This document shows, in pieces, positions 8,934 through 17,027 of a stretch of DNA of 64,000 nucleotides (its first letter is position 1; the number at the start of each line of letters is the position of its first letter). Location of the stretch: contig NZ_JADNLK010000008.1 in NCBI RefSeq assembly GCF_015555905.1, forward strand, positions 62,001 to 126,000, written 5' to 3'. The stretch is from Clostridium sp. D43t1_170807_H7 (GTDB taxonomy: Bacteria; Bacillota; Clostridia; Clostridiales; Clostridiaceae). A program made the position numbers and the translations under genes. The notes under the pieces were generated by a model. The model was given only the letters and a program-made list of their open reading frames with translations. It was not told the DNA's origin and did no database searches.

Positions 8934-10592
8934 ATGAAAGAAGTTTGGTGGAAAGAGGCTGTAGGATATCAAATATATCCTAGAAGTTTTAAAGATTCTA
9001 ATTGTGATGGAATAGGCGATTTAAAGGGGATAACTTCTAAATTAGATTATTTGAAAGATTTAGGTATTAATGTAATTTGGATATGTCCTATGTATAAATC
9101 GCCAAATGATGATAATGGATATGATATAAGTGATTATCAAGATATTATGGATGATTTCGGAACAATGAAAGATTTTGATAAATTGTTAGAAGAGGTTCAT
9201 AAGAGGGATATGAAACTTATAATAGATTTAGTAGTAAATCATACTAGTGATGAACATGAATGGTTTATAGAGTCTAGATCATCGAAGGATAATCCAAAGA
9301 GAGATTGGTATATTTGGCGAGAAGGCAGGAATGGAATGGAACCTAACAATTGGGAGAGTATTTTTAAAGGATCAGCATGGGAATATGATAAAAATACTGA
9401 GGAATATTTTTTACATTTATTCACAAAGAGGCAACCAGATTTAAACTGGGAATGTAAAGAGTTAAGAGAAGCAGTTTATAATATGATAAATTGGTGGTTA
9501 GATAAAGGAATTGATGGATTTAGAGTTGATGCAATTAGTCACATAAAAAAAGAAAAAGGATTAACAGATATGAATAATCCAGAAGGTTTAAAATATGTGG
9601 AATCTTTTGATAAGCATATGAATGTGGAAGGTATACATAAGTATTTGAAAGAGCTAAAAGAGAGAACTTTTGATAACTATGACATTATGACTGTTGGAGA
9701 AGCAAATGGGGTAGATGCTGAAGAAGCTGACCTTTGGGTGGGAGAAGAAAATGGAAAGTTTAATATGATATTTCAATTTGAACACTTACATCTTTGGGGA
9801 GCTGAAAGTGAAAATACCTTTAATGTAAAGAATTATAAAAAGGTATTAACAAAGTGGCAAAAGGCATTAGATGGTAAAGGGTGGAATGCATTATATATAG
9901 AAAATCATGATATTCCTAGAGTAATTTCTACATGGGGAAATGATGAGGAGTATTTAAGAGAGTGTGCAACGGCATTTGGTCTTATGTATTTTATGCAGCA
10001 AGGAACACCTTTCATATATCAAGGTCAAGAAATTGGAATGACAAATGTTAAGTTTGATTCAATTTATGATTATAACGATGTAAGAGGGATAAATATATAT
10101 AAGGAAAAATTATCAGAAGGGTTGAGTAAAGAAGAGGCATTAAAGTATGTATGGGCAGTATCAAGAGATAATTCTCGTACTCCGATGCAATGGGATGATA
10201 GTGTTAATTCAGGATTTACTGAAGGAAAGCCTTGGATAAATGTTAATGAAAATTATAAGAATATAAATGTACAAGCACAATTAAAAGACGAAAATTCAAT
10301 TTTAAATTTTTATAAAAAAATGATTAGAATAAGAAAAGAGTATAAAACGTTAATTTACGGTAGTTATGATCTTATTTTAGATGAAGATGAGAAAATTTAT
10401 GCGTATACAAGAACTATGGATAATGAAAAATTCATAATAATAGTAAATTTATCACACGATGAAGCAAAATATAATTATGAGGAAGAATTAAACTACGAAA
10501 GATTATTATTAAGCAATTATAATGTTGATAAACATAATGCAATAAAAGAATTTATTTTGAGACCATATGAAGCAAGACTTTACAAGATATAG
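8934..10592 (+). CDS. GH13 alpha-glucosidase (oligo-1,6-glucosidase family)
   Basis: A 552-residue cytosolic glycoside hydrolase that cleaves alpha-glucosides or their phosphates taken up by the PTS. The (beta/alpha)8 motifs are in place: DLVVNH (98-103), GFRVDA with nucleophile Asp199, VGEANG with acid/base Glu256, and ENHD with Asp326. Ala200 follows the nucleophile; in the GH13 oligo-1,6-glucosidase group Val there favours alpha-1,6 bonds and Ala or Thr alpha-1,4, so maltose-type substrates are plausible. The start has GAGGTGAG upstream. It is the first gene of a three-gene operon. Confidence 0.92.
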   Translation: MKEVWWKEAVGYQIYPRSFKDSNCDGIGDLKGITSKLDYLKDLGINVIWICPMYKSPNDDNGYDISDYQDIMDDFGTMKDFDKLLEEVHKRDMKLIIDLVVNHTSDEHEWFIESRSSKDNPKRDWYIWREGRNGMEPNNWESIFKGSAWEYDKNTEEYFLHLFTKRQPDLNWECKELREAVYNMINWWLDKGIDGFRVDAISHIKKEKGLTDMNNPEGLKYVESFDKHMNVEGIHKYLKELKERTFDNYDIMTVGEANGVDAEEADLWVGEENGKFNMIFQFEHLHLWGAESENTFNVKNYKKVLTKWQKALDGKGWNALYIENHDIPRVISTWGNDEEYLRECATAFGLMYFMQQGTPFIYQGQEIGMTNVKFDSIYDYNDVRGINIYKEKLSEGLSKEEALKYVWAVSRDNSRTPMQWDDSVNSGFTEGKPWINVNENYKNINVQAQLKDENSILNFYKKMIRIRKEYKTLIYGSYDLILDEDEKIYAYTRTMDNEKFIIIVNLSHDEAKYNYEEELNYERLLLSNYNVDKHNAIKEFILRPYEARLYKI

Positions 10593-10690
10593 GTATGTAA
10601 ATAAAAAATAGAACTCTGGTATATTAAATACTTAAAATAAAAAATATAAATTTAGGAGGTTAATCCTCCTAATGAAAAGGGGAATAAAAA

Positions 10691-12358
10691 ATGGGTAAAA
10701 CAAAGAAAAAGGGCAAATTATTATCTTTCGATTTTTGGCAAAAATTTGGTAAGGCGTTATTAGTAGTTATTGCTGTCATGCCAGCAGCTGGATTAATGAT
10801 AACTATAGGAAAACTGCTAGGAATGTATTTTGAGGCAGATATAATACAAGCAGTATCAAGAGTTATGGATAATATAGGTTGGGGAATAATTGGAAACTTA
10901 CATATATTATTCGCAGTTGCAATAGGTGGTTCATGGGCTAAGGAAAGAGCAGGAGGAGCTTTCGCAGGATTATTATCATTTATTCTTATTAATCGTATTA
11001 CAGGTGCGATATTTGGAGTAAGTACTGAAATGTTAGCAGATAGTACTGCAACGGTTAAGTCATTGTTAGGCGCAACATTAACAGTTCCAGATTACTTTAC
11101 AAGTGTTTTAGGCTCTCCAGCACTAAATATGGGTGTATTTATAGGAATTATTTCAGGTTTCTTAGGTGCAACATTATTTAATAAATATTATAACTATAAC
11201 AAATTACCACAAGCGTTAAATTTCTTTAATGGAAAAAGATTTGTTCCATTCGTTGTTATTTTATGGTCAACAGTTACTGCTGTTATATTATCTATAGTTT
11301 GGCCTTTTGCTCAAGGTGCTTTAAATAACTTTGGTATTTGGCTTGCAAATTCAAAGGATACAGCACCAGTATTAGCACCATTTGTATATGGAGCATTAGA
11401 ACGTTTATTATTACCATTTGGATTACATCATATGTTAACGATTCCTGTTAATTATACTGAATTAGGTGGAGTTTATACATCGTTAACAGGAGCAGCAGCA
11501 GGTACAGTTATTGCAGGTCAAGATCCATTATGGTTTGCTTGGATAACAGATTTAATTAACTTTAAGTCTGCAGGAAATATGGCTGAATATAATAATTTAT
11601 TAGCAACAGTAACTCCAGCAAGATTTAAAGCTGGACAAGTAATATTATCAACAGCATCATTATTAGGTGTTGCATTAGCCATGTATAAGAATGTAGATAC
11701 AGATAAAAAGAAAAAATATAAATCAATGTTTATATCAATTAGTTTAGCAGTATTTTTAACAGGTGTAAGTGAGCCAATAGAATTCTTATTTATGTTTATT
11801 TCCCCAGTACTTTATGTAATTTATGCAATATTAACAGGACTAGCATTTGCTTTAGCTGATGTAATTAATTTAAGAGTTCATGCTTTTGGTGCAATAGAGC
11901 TTATCACACGTGTACCTATGATGATTAATGCTGGATTACTTGGAGATGTTATTAATTTTGTTATTGCGTGCTTAGCATTCTTTGGAATTAACTTTGGTGT
12001 GTTTAGTTTTTGTATTAAAAAATTCAAGATTCCAACTCCAGGACGTTTAGGGAATTATGATGAGGAAGAGTCAAATGATGCAAAAAATGAAGCCGCAGTA
12101 GATAAGGCAACAGCTAATGATGTATTGTCTTTAAAAATAATTTCTTTATTAGGTGAGAAAGAAAATATTGAAGATGTTGATGCGTGTATGACACGTTTAA
12201 GAGTAACTGTTAAAGATATTGAGAAGGTTGCAGATGAAAAAGAGTGGAAGAAAAATGGAGCTCTAGGATTAATATTGAAAGATAGTGGAGTTCAAGCAAT
12301 TTATGGTCCAAAGGCAGATGTATTAAAATCAAATATTCAAGATATATTAGGAGTTTAG
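10691..12358 (+). CDS. PTS alpha-glucoside transporter, EIICB
   Basis: A 555-residue phosphotransferase permease for a glucoside. The N-terminal EIIC membrane domain (about residues 15-440, ten or so hydrophobic segments) contains FGLHHMLTIPVNY and TGVSEPIEF. A linker follows, then the EIIB domain with phosphorylated Cys499 in DVDACMTRLRV. There is no EIIA domain, so a separate EIIA-Glc must supply phosphate. The context (alpha-glucosidase upstream, LacI regulator) points to maltose or a related alpha-glucoside, as for MalX/AglA/MalP proteins. Confidence 0.9.
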   Translation: MGKTKKKGKLLSFDFWQKFGKALLVVIAVMPAAGLMITIGKLLGMYFEADIIQAVSRVMDNIGWGIIGNLHILFAVAIGGSWAKERAGGAFAGLLSFILINRITGAIFGVSTEMLADSTATVKSLLGATLTVPDYFTSVLGSPALNMGVFIGIISGFLGATLFNKYYNYNKLPQALNFFNGKRFVPFVVILWSTVTAVILSIVWPFAQGALNNFGIWLANSKDTAPVLAPFVYGALERLLLPFGLHHMLTIPVNYTELGGVYTSLTGAAAGTVIAGQDPLWFAWITDLINFKSAGNMAEYNNLLATVTPARFKAGQVILSTASLLGVALAMYKNVDTDKKKKYKSMFISISLAVFLTGVSEPIEFLFMFISPVLYVIYAILTGLAFALADVINLRVHAFGAIELITRVPMMINAGLLGDVINFVIACLAFFGINFGVFSFCIKKFKIPTPGRLGNYDEEESNDAKNEAAVDKATANDVLSLKIISLLGEKENIEDVDACMTRLRVTVKDIEKVADEKEWKKNGALGLILKDSGVQAIYGPKADVLKSNIQDILGV

Positions 12359-12370
12359 TAGGGGTTTAAT

Positions 12371-13165
12371 ATGAAACTTTTAACTTTAAATTGTCATTCG
12401 TGGCAAGAGGAAAATCAAGCTGAAAAAATTAAATATTTAGCAAGTGTTATTAAGGAAAAGCAATATGATGTAATTGCACTTCAAGAGGTAAGTCAAAGGA
12501 TTGATGCTAAATCTGTTGATTCAAGAATTAAAGAAGATAACTTTGCTAGATTATTGATTCAAGAATTAAATAAACTTGATGACTATAAATATAACTTCAT
12601 ATGGGATTATTCACATATAGGATATGATATATATGAAGAAGGATTAGCGATACTTACAATTCATGAAATTAAAGATTCTAAATCCTTTTATATTTCACAA
12701 AGTAATGATAAAAGCAATTATAGAAGTAGAAATATAGTTAGTATAACAATTGAACTGAATGATGAACTAATTGATTTTTATAGTTGTCATGCGGGTTGGT
12801 GGAATGATGATATAGAACCTTTTAAATATCAAGCTGAAAAGTTGTTAGAAAATATATCAAATGAAAGATTATCATTTATTATGGGGGACTTTAACAATAA
12901 TGCATTAGTAAGAAATGAAGGATATGATTATTTAATAAATAAAGGGTTAATAGATACTTATTGCATTGCTGAAGAAAAAGATTCAGGGGTAACCGTTAAG
13001 GGAGAAATTGCTGGTTGGGAAGCTCAAGGTGAAGATAAAAGATTAGATCTAATATTAAGTAATAAAGAGATAAAAGTAAAAAAATCTAACGTAATATTTA
13101 ATGAGATAAATAAACAAGTAATTTCTGATCATTATGGAGTAGAAGTTTTTATAGAAAAGAAATAG
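12371..13165 (+). CDS. Endonuclease/exonuclease/phosphatase-family hydrolase in the sugar operon
   Basis: A 264-residue metal-dependent hydrolase of the EEP superfamily (DNase I, sphingomyelinase, inositol phosphatases). Visible motifs: LTLNCHS near the start, metal-ligand Glu in ALQEVS (near residue 37), GDFNN in the middle and SDHYGVEV at the C-terminus with the catalytic Asp-His. No signal peptide is seen, so it acts inside the cell. It starts 12 nt after the PTS gene, so it is in the same operon. The substrate is unknown; a phosphoester produced during glucoside use is one possibility. Confidence 0.8.
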   Translation: MKLLTLNCHSWQEENQAEKIKYLASVIKEKQYDVIALQEVSQRIDAKSVDSRIKEDNFARLLIQELNKLDDYKYNFIWDYSHIGYDIYEEGLAILTIHEIKDSKSFYISQSNDKSNYRSRNIVSITIELNDELIDFYSCHAGWWNDDIEPFKYQAEKLLENISNERLSFIMGDFNNNALVRNEGYDYLINKGLIDTYCIAEEKDSGVTVKGEIAGWEAQGEDKRLDLILSNKEIKVKKSNVIFNEINKQVISDHYGVEVFIEKK

Positions 13166-13220
13166 ACAGTTATATAATTATTTTAATAAAGTCTATTATA
13201 AATAAAATTATATAAAGGTA

Positions 13221-13265
13221 AAGAGTGTAAATATCAATTTTGATATTTACACTCTCTTATTTTGT
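13221..13265 (+). terminator. Terminator of the glucosidase operon
   Basis: AAGAGTGTAAATATCAA pairs with TTGATATTTACACTCT (13240-13255) with a 2-nt loop, followed by TTATTTTGTTTT. It lies between convergent genes and may act both ways. Confidence 0.85.
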
Positions 13266-13290
13266 TTTATTAACTTATTTTTAAGTTAGC

Positions 13291-13473
13291 TTATTTAATT
13301 CCTTGTTCGTATTGTTCAACCATTCTCTTAACCATTTCGCCACCAACGCTTCCACATTGTTTAGAAGTTAAGTTTCCGTTGTAGTCTGTGAAAGGAACTC
13401 CCATTTCGCTTGCTACTTCATTTTTAAATTTTGATAATCCGTTTTTTGCTTCTGGTACTAACTTTTGAGCCAT
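13291..13473 (-). CDS. Small acid-soluble spore protein, alpha/beta type
   Basis: A 60-residue DNA-binding protein that coats and protects chromosomal DNA in dormant spores. It carries the family signatures: KFKNEVASEMG around the germination-protease cleavage site (near residues 16-26) and GGEMVKRMVEQ in the C-terminal helix. Strong AAAGGAGGG precedes the ATG. Upstream on the minus strand, AATACTA with ATA-containing sequence about 17 nt before it resembles a forespore sigma-G promoter. The 5' leader also holds a GTAAGTAA/TTACTTAC hairpin. Confidence 0.96.
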   Translation of the reverse strand: MAQKLVPEAKNGLSKFKNEVASEMGVPFTDYNGNLTSKQCGSVGGEMVKRMVEQYEQGIK

Positions 13474-13656
13474 AAAAGACCCTCCTTTAAATAAATTAAT
13501 ATTTATGTTCCTTTGTAAGTAATTAATTTTTACTTACACTAGTATTATGTGCAGAGTTAATTTATATAATCTATTAAAAACAAGGGAATAGAGGAAAAAA
13601 AGAATATTTTAACTAGCATATGGGAGTAAATTATATAATGGTAAAAATATAAAAAA

Positions 13657-13700
13657 TTAATACATACTTAGATAATTATGGATATCCTAGTATGTATTAA
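13657..13700 (-). terminator. Terminator after the ECF S-component gene
   Basis: TTAATACATAC and GTATGTATTAA form an 11-bp stem, followed on the minus strand by TTTTTTATATTTTTAC. Confidence 0.8.
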
Positions 13701-13707
13701 AATGTAA

Positions 13708-14298
13708 TTATTTTCTTTTCATTTTTAGCATTGTAACAACTATTGGTATTGTTATTAATGCAGAAACTATAGCTTCAGGTATTCCATTGGTCAATCCAAC
13801 AGTAAGCAAAGTACCAGCTACTGCTTCTCTTGATATTTCTCTTGCTTGTGCGTATCTATCTAGATATAAAATATAAGTTAGTCCTAATACCCCAATTGTA
13901 TTAGTTAGAGTACCTAAAATTGCTGCAACACCTGCACAAATTCCAGTATTTTTTATTTTGCTTTTAAGTAGTTTAAATGAATAATATGCTACTACACCAA
14001 TAAGCATTCTTGGAATTAATGCAACTATTGGATTCCAAAATATAAAGGATGTTAACCCAGGAGCAGTAATATTTTGATACATTGAGAATAATCCAAAAAT
14101 TAATCCTACAGCAATACCTACAACAGGACCTTCTAATAAAGCACCTATGATTACAGGAACATGCATTATAGTAAGGCTAAAAATAGGTAGGCGAATTAAT
14201 CCTAAACCACTTATACCAAGAAATATAGAGATTCCGCCTAGTGCGCCTATGAGAACAAGCCTTCTCGTTTTAGAACTAGAATTAGTATTTCTTTTCAT
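13708..14298 (-). CDS. ECF transporter S-component (substrate unknown)
   Basis: A 196-residue membrane protein with five to six hydrophobic helices. It is the substrate-capturing subunit of an energy-coupling-factor vitamin transporter of the PF12822 type. A short basic N-terminus is followed by the hydrophobic core; the segment TIMHVPVIIGALLEGP resembles the conserved loop of PanT/FolT-type S-components. EcfA/EcfT genes are absent here, so it would share a module encoded elsewhere (group II). No riboswitch is visible in the leader, so pantothenate, folate or another vitamin cannot be distinguished. Confidence 0.8.
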   Translation of the reverse strand: MKRNTNSSSKTRRLVLIGALGGISIFLGISGLGLIRLPIFSLTIMHVPVIIGALLEGPVVGIAVGLIFGLFSMYQNITAPGLTSFIFWNPIVALIPRMLIGVVAYYSFKLLKSKIKNTGICAGVAAILGTLTNTIGVLGLTYILYLDRYAQAREISREAVAGTLLTVGLTNGIPEAIVSALITIPIVVTMLKMKRK

Positions 14299-14506
14299 TA
14301 GTATTTCTCCTTACATTGTATAAAAATTTATTAAAATAATGTTCAAATTTTAATTTAATATAAAAATACAAATTTTTCAATGGAAAATAAATTATTATTT
14401 TGAGTGTATTATATTTTAAGGGTAAAATAACTAAAAAATGTTGAATCGTATAAAATAAATGATATATTATGAGTAGAGTATATTATTTATGTAAGGAGTA
14501 AAAAAG

Positions 14507-14845
14507 ATGAAGTTATTTAAAATTAAAGATTTAGTTTTTAATAGAGAGGATTTTTTAGATGATATAAATGAATTTGAGGATTTATTACCGATAATAGAAG
14601 AATTGCAAGATGAATTAACATATGAAGAGATTGAATGTGTTGGTGAAAATGATTGTTGTGGAAAAAGTAATAAAAATTATATAGTTGAAATTCAAGGATT
14701 TTTAAATCAAGAAGATGAATTTATAACTAAAAAAGAGATTGAGGAAAATCCTAGTTTATTTAATGGGCAAGTAATGGATTTATTTGTTATTAGGCTATAC
14801 AAATGTGTATCTTGTGGAAAATGGATTATAGATATTTTGGAGTAG
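14507..14845 (+). CDS. Hypothetical protein with two Cys clusters
   Basis: A 112-residue soluble acidic protein I do not recognise. Two Cys groups may bind metal: CVGENDCCG near residues 44-52 and CVSCG near 102-106. The N-terminal half is Asp/Glu-rich helix. TAAGGAG precedes the start, and the next gene begins 6 nt after its stop, so the two are co-transcribed. The downstream product is TcaA-like but lacks the zinc ribbon usual in that family; this protein could supply the metal-binding part in trans, which is speculation. Confidence 0.6.
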   Translation: MKLFKIKDLVFNREDFLDDINEFEDLLPIIEELQDELTYEEIECVGENDCCGKSNKNYIVEIQGFLNQEDEFITKKEIEENPSLFNGQVMDLFVIRLYKCVSCGKWIIDILE

Positions 14846-14851
14846 TACCTT

Positions 14852-16114
14852 ATGGAAGAACTTAAAGAGATAATAAAAGAAGGCTGTAAAAATCTTAATT
14901 CTAATTTTTTAAGTTTTATTAAAGATATTAAAAATATTAAAGATATAGGTTTTGGAGTATTATGGGAAAGAAATAAATCTAAATTCGCTATAATGTTTAT
15001 ACCTATAATTGTGATTTTTATATTTTTACTTGGTAAATTTAGTTTATCTAAAGAAGAAGTTTTGAATAAATTTCAATTAGCCTTAATTAATGGAAACTAT
15101 TCTATGTTATCTCATTATGTAAAAGTAGAGAATGAAGGGGTGTCTTCTGAAGAATTACAACCATTAATTGATGGATATAACAAAGATGAGACAAGAATTA
15201 GAAAAATAGTAAATGAAATTAGAAAAAGTGGAAACAGTGGAAACTTTACCTTGAAAAGTAGTAAAGGACTTTTAAAAGAAAGATATTATATTGATATTAA
15301 TACTGTTACTGTTAATTTTGTTACAAATGTAAATGACGTTGATATAGAGTTTTCAAATAAAAGATTTAATTTACTTGATAAAGCTGAGTTTGATGTGATT
15401 CCAGGTATATATAAAGTTTTATATACATATAAGACTGAGTATGGTGATATAAGTGATAGTAAAATTATAAATTTAATGGAAGATAAAACTGTTGAAATAA
15501 ATGTTGATGGCAATTATATTACAATGTATTCAAATTTTGATGATGCAAAAGTATTTATCAATAATATTGATACTGGTTTGGTGTCTAAAGATATTAAAAA
15601 TTATGGACCTTTTCCTAAAGATAAGGAGATTAAAATTTTTCTTCAGAGGGAATTCCCCTGGGGAACTATTAAGAGTGAAGAGATATCAATAAAGGATGAA
15701 CAATACATTAAGCTTGATATAAATATGGTAAATGATGTATTAAATAATATGATTGATGAAACAGTAAATGATTTTTACAGTAGCTCATTCCAGGCATTGA
15801 ATAATAAGGATAAAAATATTATTTCTAGAGCTACTGAGGAAGTGAAGGAACTGGTTTATAATTATATTAATGAGAAAACTTTTTTATTAAGCAACAATTA
15901 TGAAATAACTGATTTAGCTGTTGAAATTGAAAAAAGTGACTTTAAATATGAAGATAATATATATAAGGCTAGTTTAGTTACAAGGATTGACTATAGTGTA
16001 TATAAAAAAATATTGCCATTTGTTAAAAATTTTAATCAAAGCTCTTTTATTTTAAATTTAGAGTATGAAGATGAGGAATTTATAATTAAAGGAATACAGA
16101 AAGTAGATATATAA
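14852..16114 (+). CDS. TcaA/YvbJ-like membrane-anchored protein without zinc ribbon
   Basis: A 420-residue protein with a cytoplasmic N-terminus of about 48 residues and one transmembrane helix (about 50-66, FAIMFIPIIVIFIFLLG). A large extracytoplasmic part follows. After the membrane helix comes a helical segment (KEEVLNKFQLALINGNYSMLSHYV), then beta-rich tandem domains with PGIYKVLYTY and an NTF2-like C-terminal segment. This layout matches S. aureus TcaA and B. subtilis YvbJ, which usually begin with a Cys4 zinc ribbon; none is present. Role in the cell envelope is inferred only from the family. Confidence 0.6.
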   Translation: MEELKEIIKEGCKNLNSNFLSFIKDIKNIKDIGFGVLWERNKSKFAIMFIPIIVIFIFLLGKFSLSKEEVLNKFQLALINGNYSMLSHYVKVENEGVSSEELQPLIDGYNKDETRIRKIVNEIRKSGNSGNFTLKSSKGLLKERYYIDINTVTVNFVTNVNDVDIEFSNKRFNLLDKAEFDVIPGIYKVLYTYKTEYGDISDSKIINLMEDKTVEINVDGNYITMYSNFDDAKVFINNIDTGLVSKDIKNYGPFPKDKEIKIFLQREFPWGTIKSEEISIKDEQYIKLDINMVNDVLNNMIDETVNDFYSSSFQALNNKDKNIISRATEEVKELVYNYINEKTFLLSNNYEITDLAVEIEKSDFKYEDNIYKASLVTRIDYSVYKKILPFVKNFNQSSFILNLEYEDEEFIIKGIQKVDI

Positions 16115-16127
16115 ATAGTAATATCAA

Positions 16128-16330
16128 AAGATAGAAGCTTTCATATGATGATACTCTTTCGTAAGGGGATGTAATCGCAACTGTGGGTTCAGCAGGAAAT
16201 AGTACAGCTCCCTCCCATTCACTTTGAAATAAGAATTAATGGAGACGCTGTATATCCTTTAAATTATATACCGTATTAAACTTAAAAGATCATTATATAA
16301 AAAGGGTTATGTGAAAACATAGCCTTTTTG
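16128..16330 (+). ncRNA. Candidate structured non-coding RNA (unidentified)
   Basis: About 200 nt without an ORF, ending in a proper terminator. Foldable parts: CTCTT-tcgt-AAGGGG, an AGGGGATGTA/TATATCCTTT long-range pairing, CTGT...ACAG, a bulged CTCCCATT/AATGGAG stem and GTATAT/ATATAC. The base composition is richer in G+C than the flanks, with GGG and CCC clusters, as in stable RNAs. I see no clear promoter. It does not match SRP RNA, tmRNA, RNase P or the common riboswitches I know; 6S RNA is possible but not demonstrated. Confidence 0.45.
16299..16330 (+). terminator. Terminator of the structured RNA
   Basis: GGTTATGT (16305-16312) pairs with ACATAGCC (16317-16324), extended by A/T pairs, then TTTTTG. 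Confidence 0.8.
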
Positions 16331-16390
16331 TATAATAAAGTTTAAGTAAGACAATAATAGTGAGGAAAGGTATCAGTGATAAATTTTGTA

Positions 16391-16419
16391 AATAAAAAAC
16401 CTGTGCTCAGCACAGGTTT
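16391..16419 (-). terminator. Terminator of the minus-strand small RNA
   Basis: Perfect stem AACCTGTGC/GCACAGGTT with a 3-nt loop, followed on the minus strand by TTTTTTATTT. The plus strand lacks a T tract after it, which fixes the orientation. Confidence 0.7.
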
Positions 16420-16547
16420 AAGGGATTACAATCACTTAAGAAAGGGAATAAGTGATTGTGTGGGGTTTTATTAAAACTCTATAATTAAATTAATTTAATT
16501 ATAGAGCGGTATGGGCTATTAAAAAGTATCTATAAATTAAATACTAT
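16391..16547 (-). ncRNA. Candidate minus-strand small RNA with C-rich loops
   Basis: On the minus strand a sigma-A-type promoter (TTGATT, 16 nt, TATAAT) points into a 155-nt non-coding stretch. In transcript order it holds: a perfect 30-bp palindrome (16477-16506), an unpaired AAAACCCCACA, a CAATCACTT/AAGTGATTG hairpin with TTCCCTTTC in the loop, then AATCCCTT, and a final AACCTGTGC/GCACAGGTT hairpin with TTTTTTATT. Three single-stranded C-rich patches complementary to Shine-Dalgarno sequences are the hallmark of trans-acting Gram-positive sRNAs such as RsaE/RoxS. No ORF is present. Confidence 0.5.
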
Positions 16548-16553
16548 ATTGAT

Positions 16554-16581
16554 ATTATACAATAGTATTTAATAAAATCAA
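16554..16581 (-). promoter_or_regulatory. Promoter of the minus-strand small RNA
   Basis: Read on the minus strand: TTGATT (16581-16576), 16-nt spacer, TATAAT (16559-16554). There is no downstream minus-strand gene other than the candidate sRNA. Confidence 0.55.
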
Positions 16582-16685
16582 ATAATTTTTACAAAAAAAG
16601 TTGAAAAAATTTTTTTTATGTATAAATTTAGAATTAAACTTGCAAATTTCTATGTTAATATATGGATTAAAAGGAGGGAATTTAC

Positions 16686-16880
16686 GTGTTAGACAGAGGA
16701 GATGTTCTTAAAGATAAGCCAGATTATGAGGATTATAGTGAAAATGAAGTTAAATTAACTATAGAAGAAATGAGGGATTTAGGGATGTTGAGGTGTGGAG
16801 GTTGTTGCGCTAATAAAGGTAATAGTAATAGTAAATGTAGTGGATGCAATAAGTCAAAAAAATGCTGTAAATCAAAATAA
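16686..16880 (+). CDS. Small Cys-rich C-terminal-tail protein
   Basis: A 64-residue protein starting at GTG 16686, with AAAGGAGGGA 8 nt upstream. The N-terminal half is acidic (LDRGDVLKDKPDYEDYSENE) and the C-terminal 30 residues carry CGGCC, CSGC and KKCC clusters in a Lys/Ser/Asn-rich tail, so it may bind metal. I do not recognise a named family. It precedes a membrane-protein gene and trigger factor, but no function follows from that. Confidence 0.65.
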   Translation: MLDRGDVLKDKPDYEDYSENEVKLTIEEMRDLGMLRCGGCCANKGNSNSKCSGCNKSKKCCKSK

Positions 16881-16909
16881 TGGATTGTCGAATAAGGAGG
16901 TAGAAAGTG

Positions 16910-16951
16910 ATGGAAAAAAAGAAAATAAGTAAAAAATATATAAAAAAGTAA
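16910..16951 (+). CDS. Possible 13-residue basic micro-ORF
   Basis: ATG 16910 follows AAGGAGGTAGAAAGTG, one of the best ribosome-binding sites in the window. It opens a 13-codon Lys-rich frame (MEKKKISKKYIKK) ending TAA. It could be a leader peptide or a decayed gene. Only the RBS supports it. Confidence 0.25.
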   Translation: MEKKKISKKYIKK

Positions 16952-17027
16952 ATAAATGTTTATTAAATGGTTTTTATATGCTAATATTATAGTTGTAAAT
17001 AAAGTTTTTCTGCAGGGGAGGTGCAGT

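Noticed and set aside
16128-16330. Firm identification as 6S RNA or a riboswitch
   Set aside because: Size and terminator fit, but I could not form the long closing stem and central bubble of 6S RNA or match a riboswitch core.
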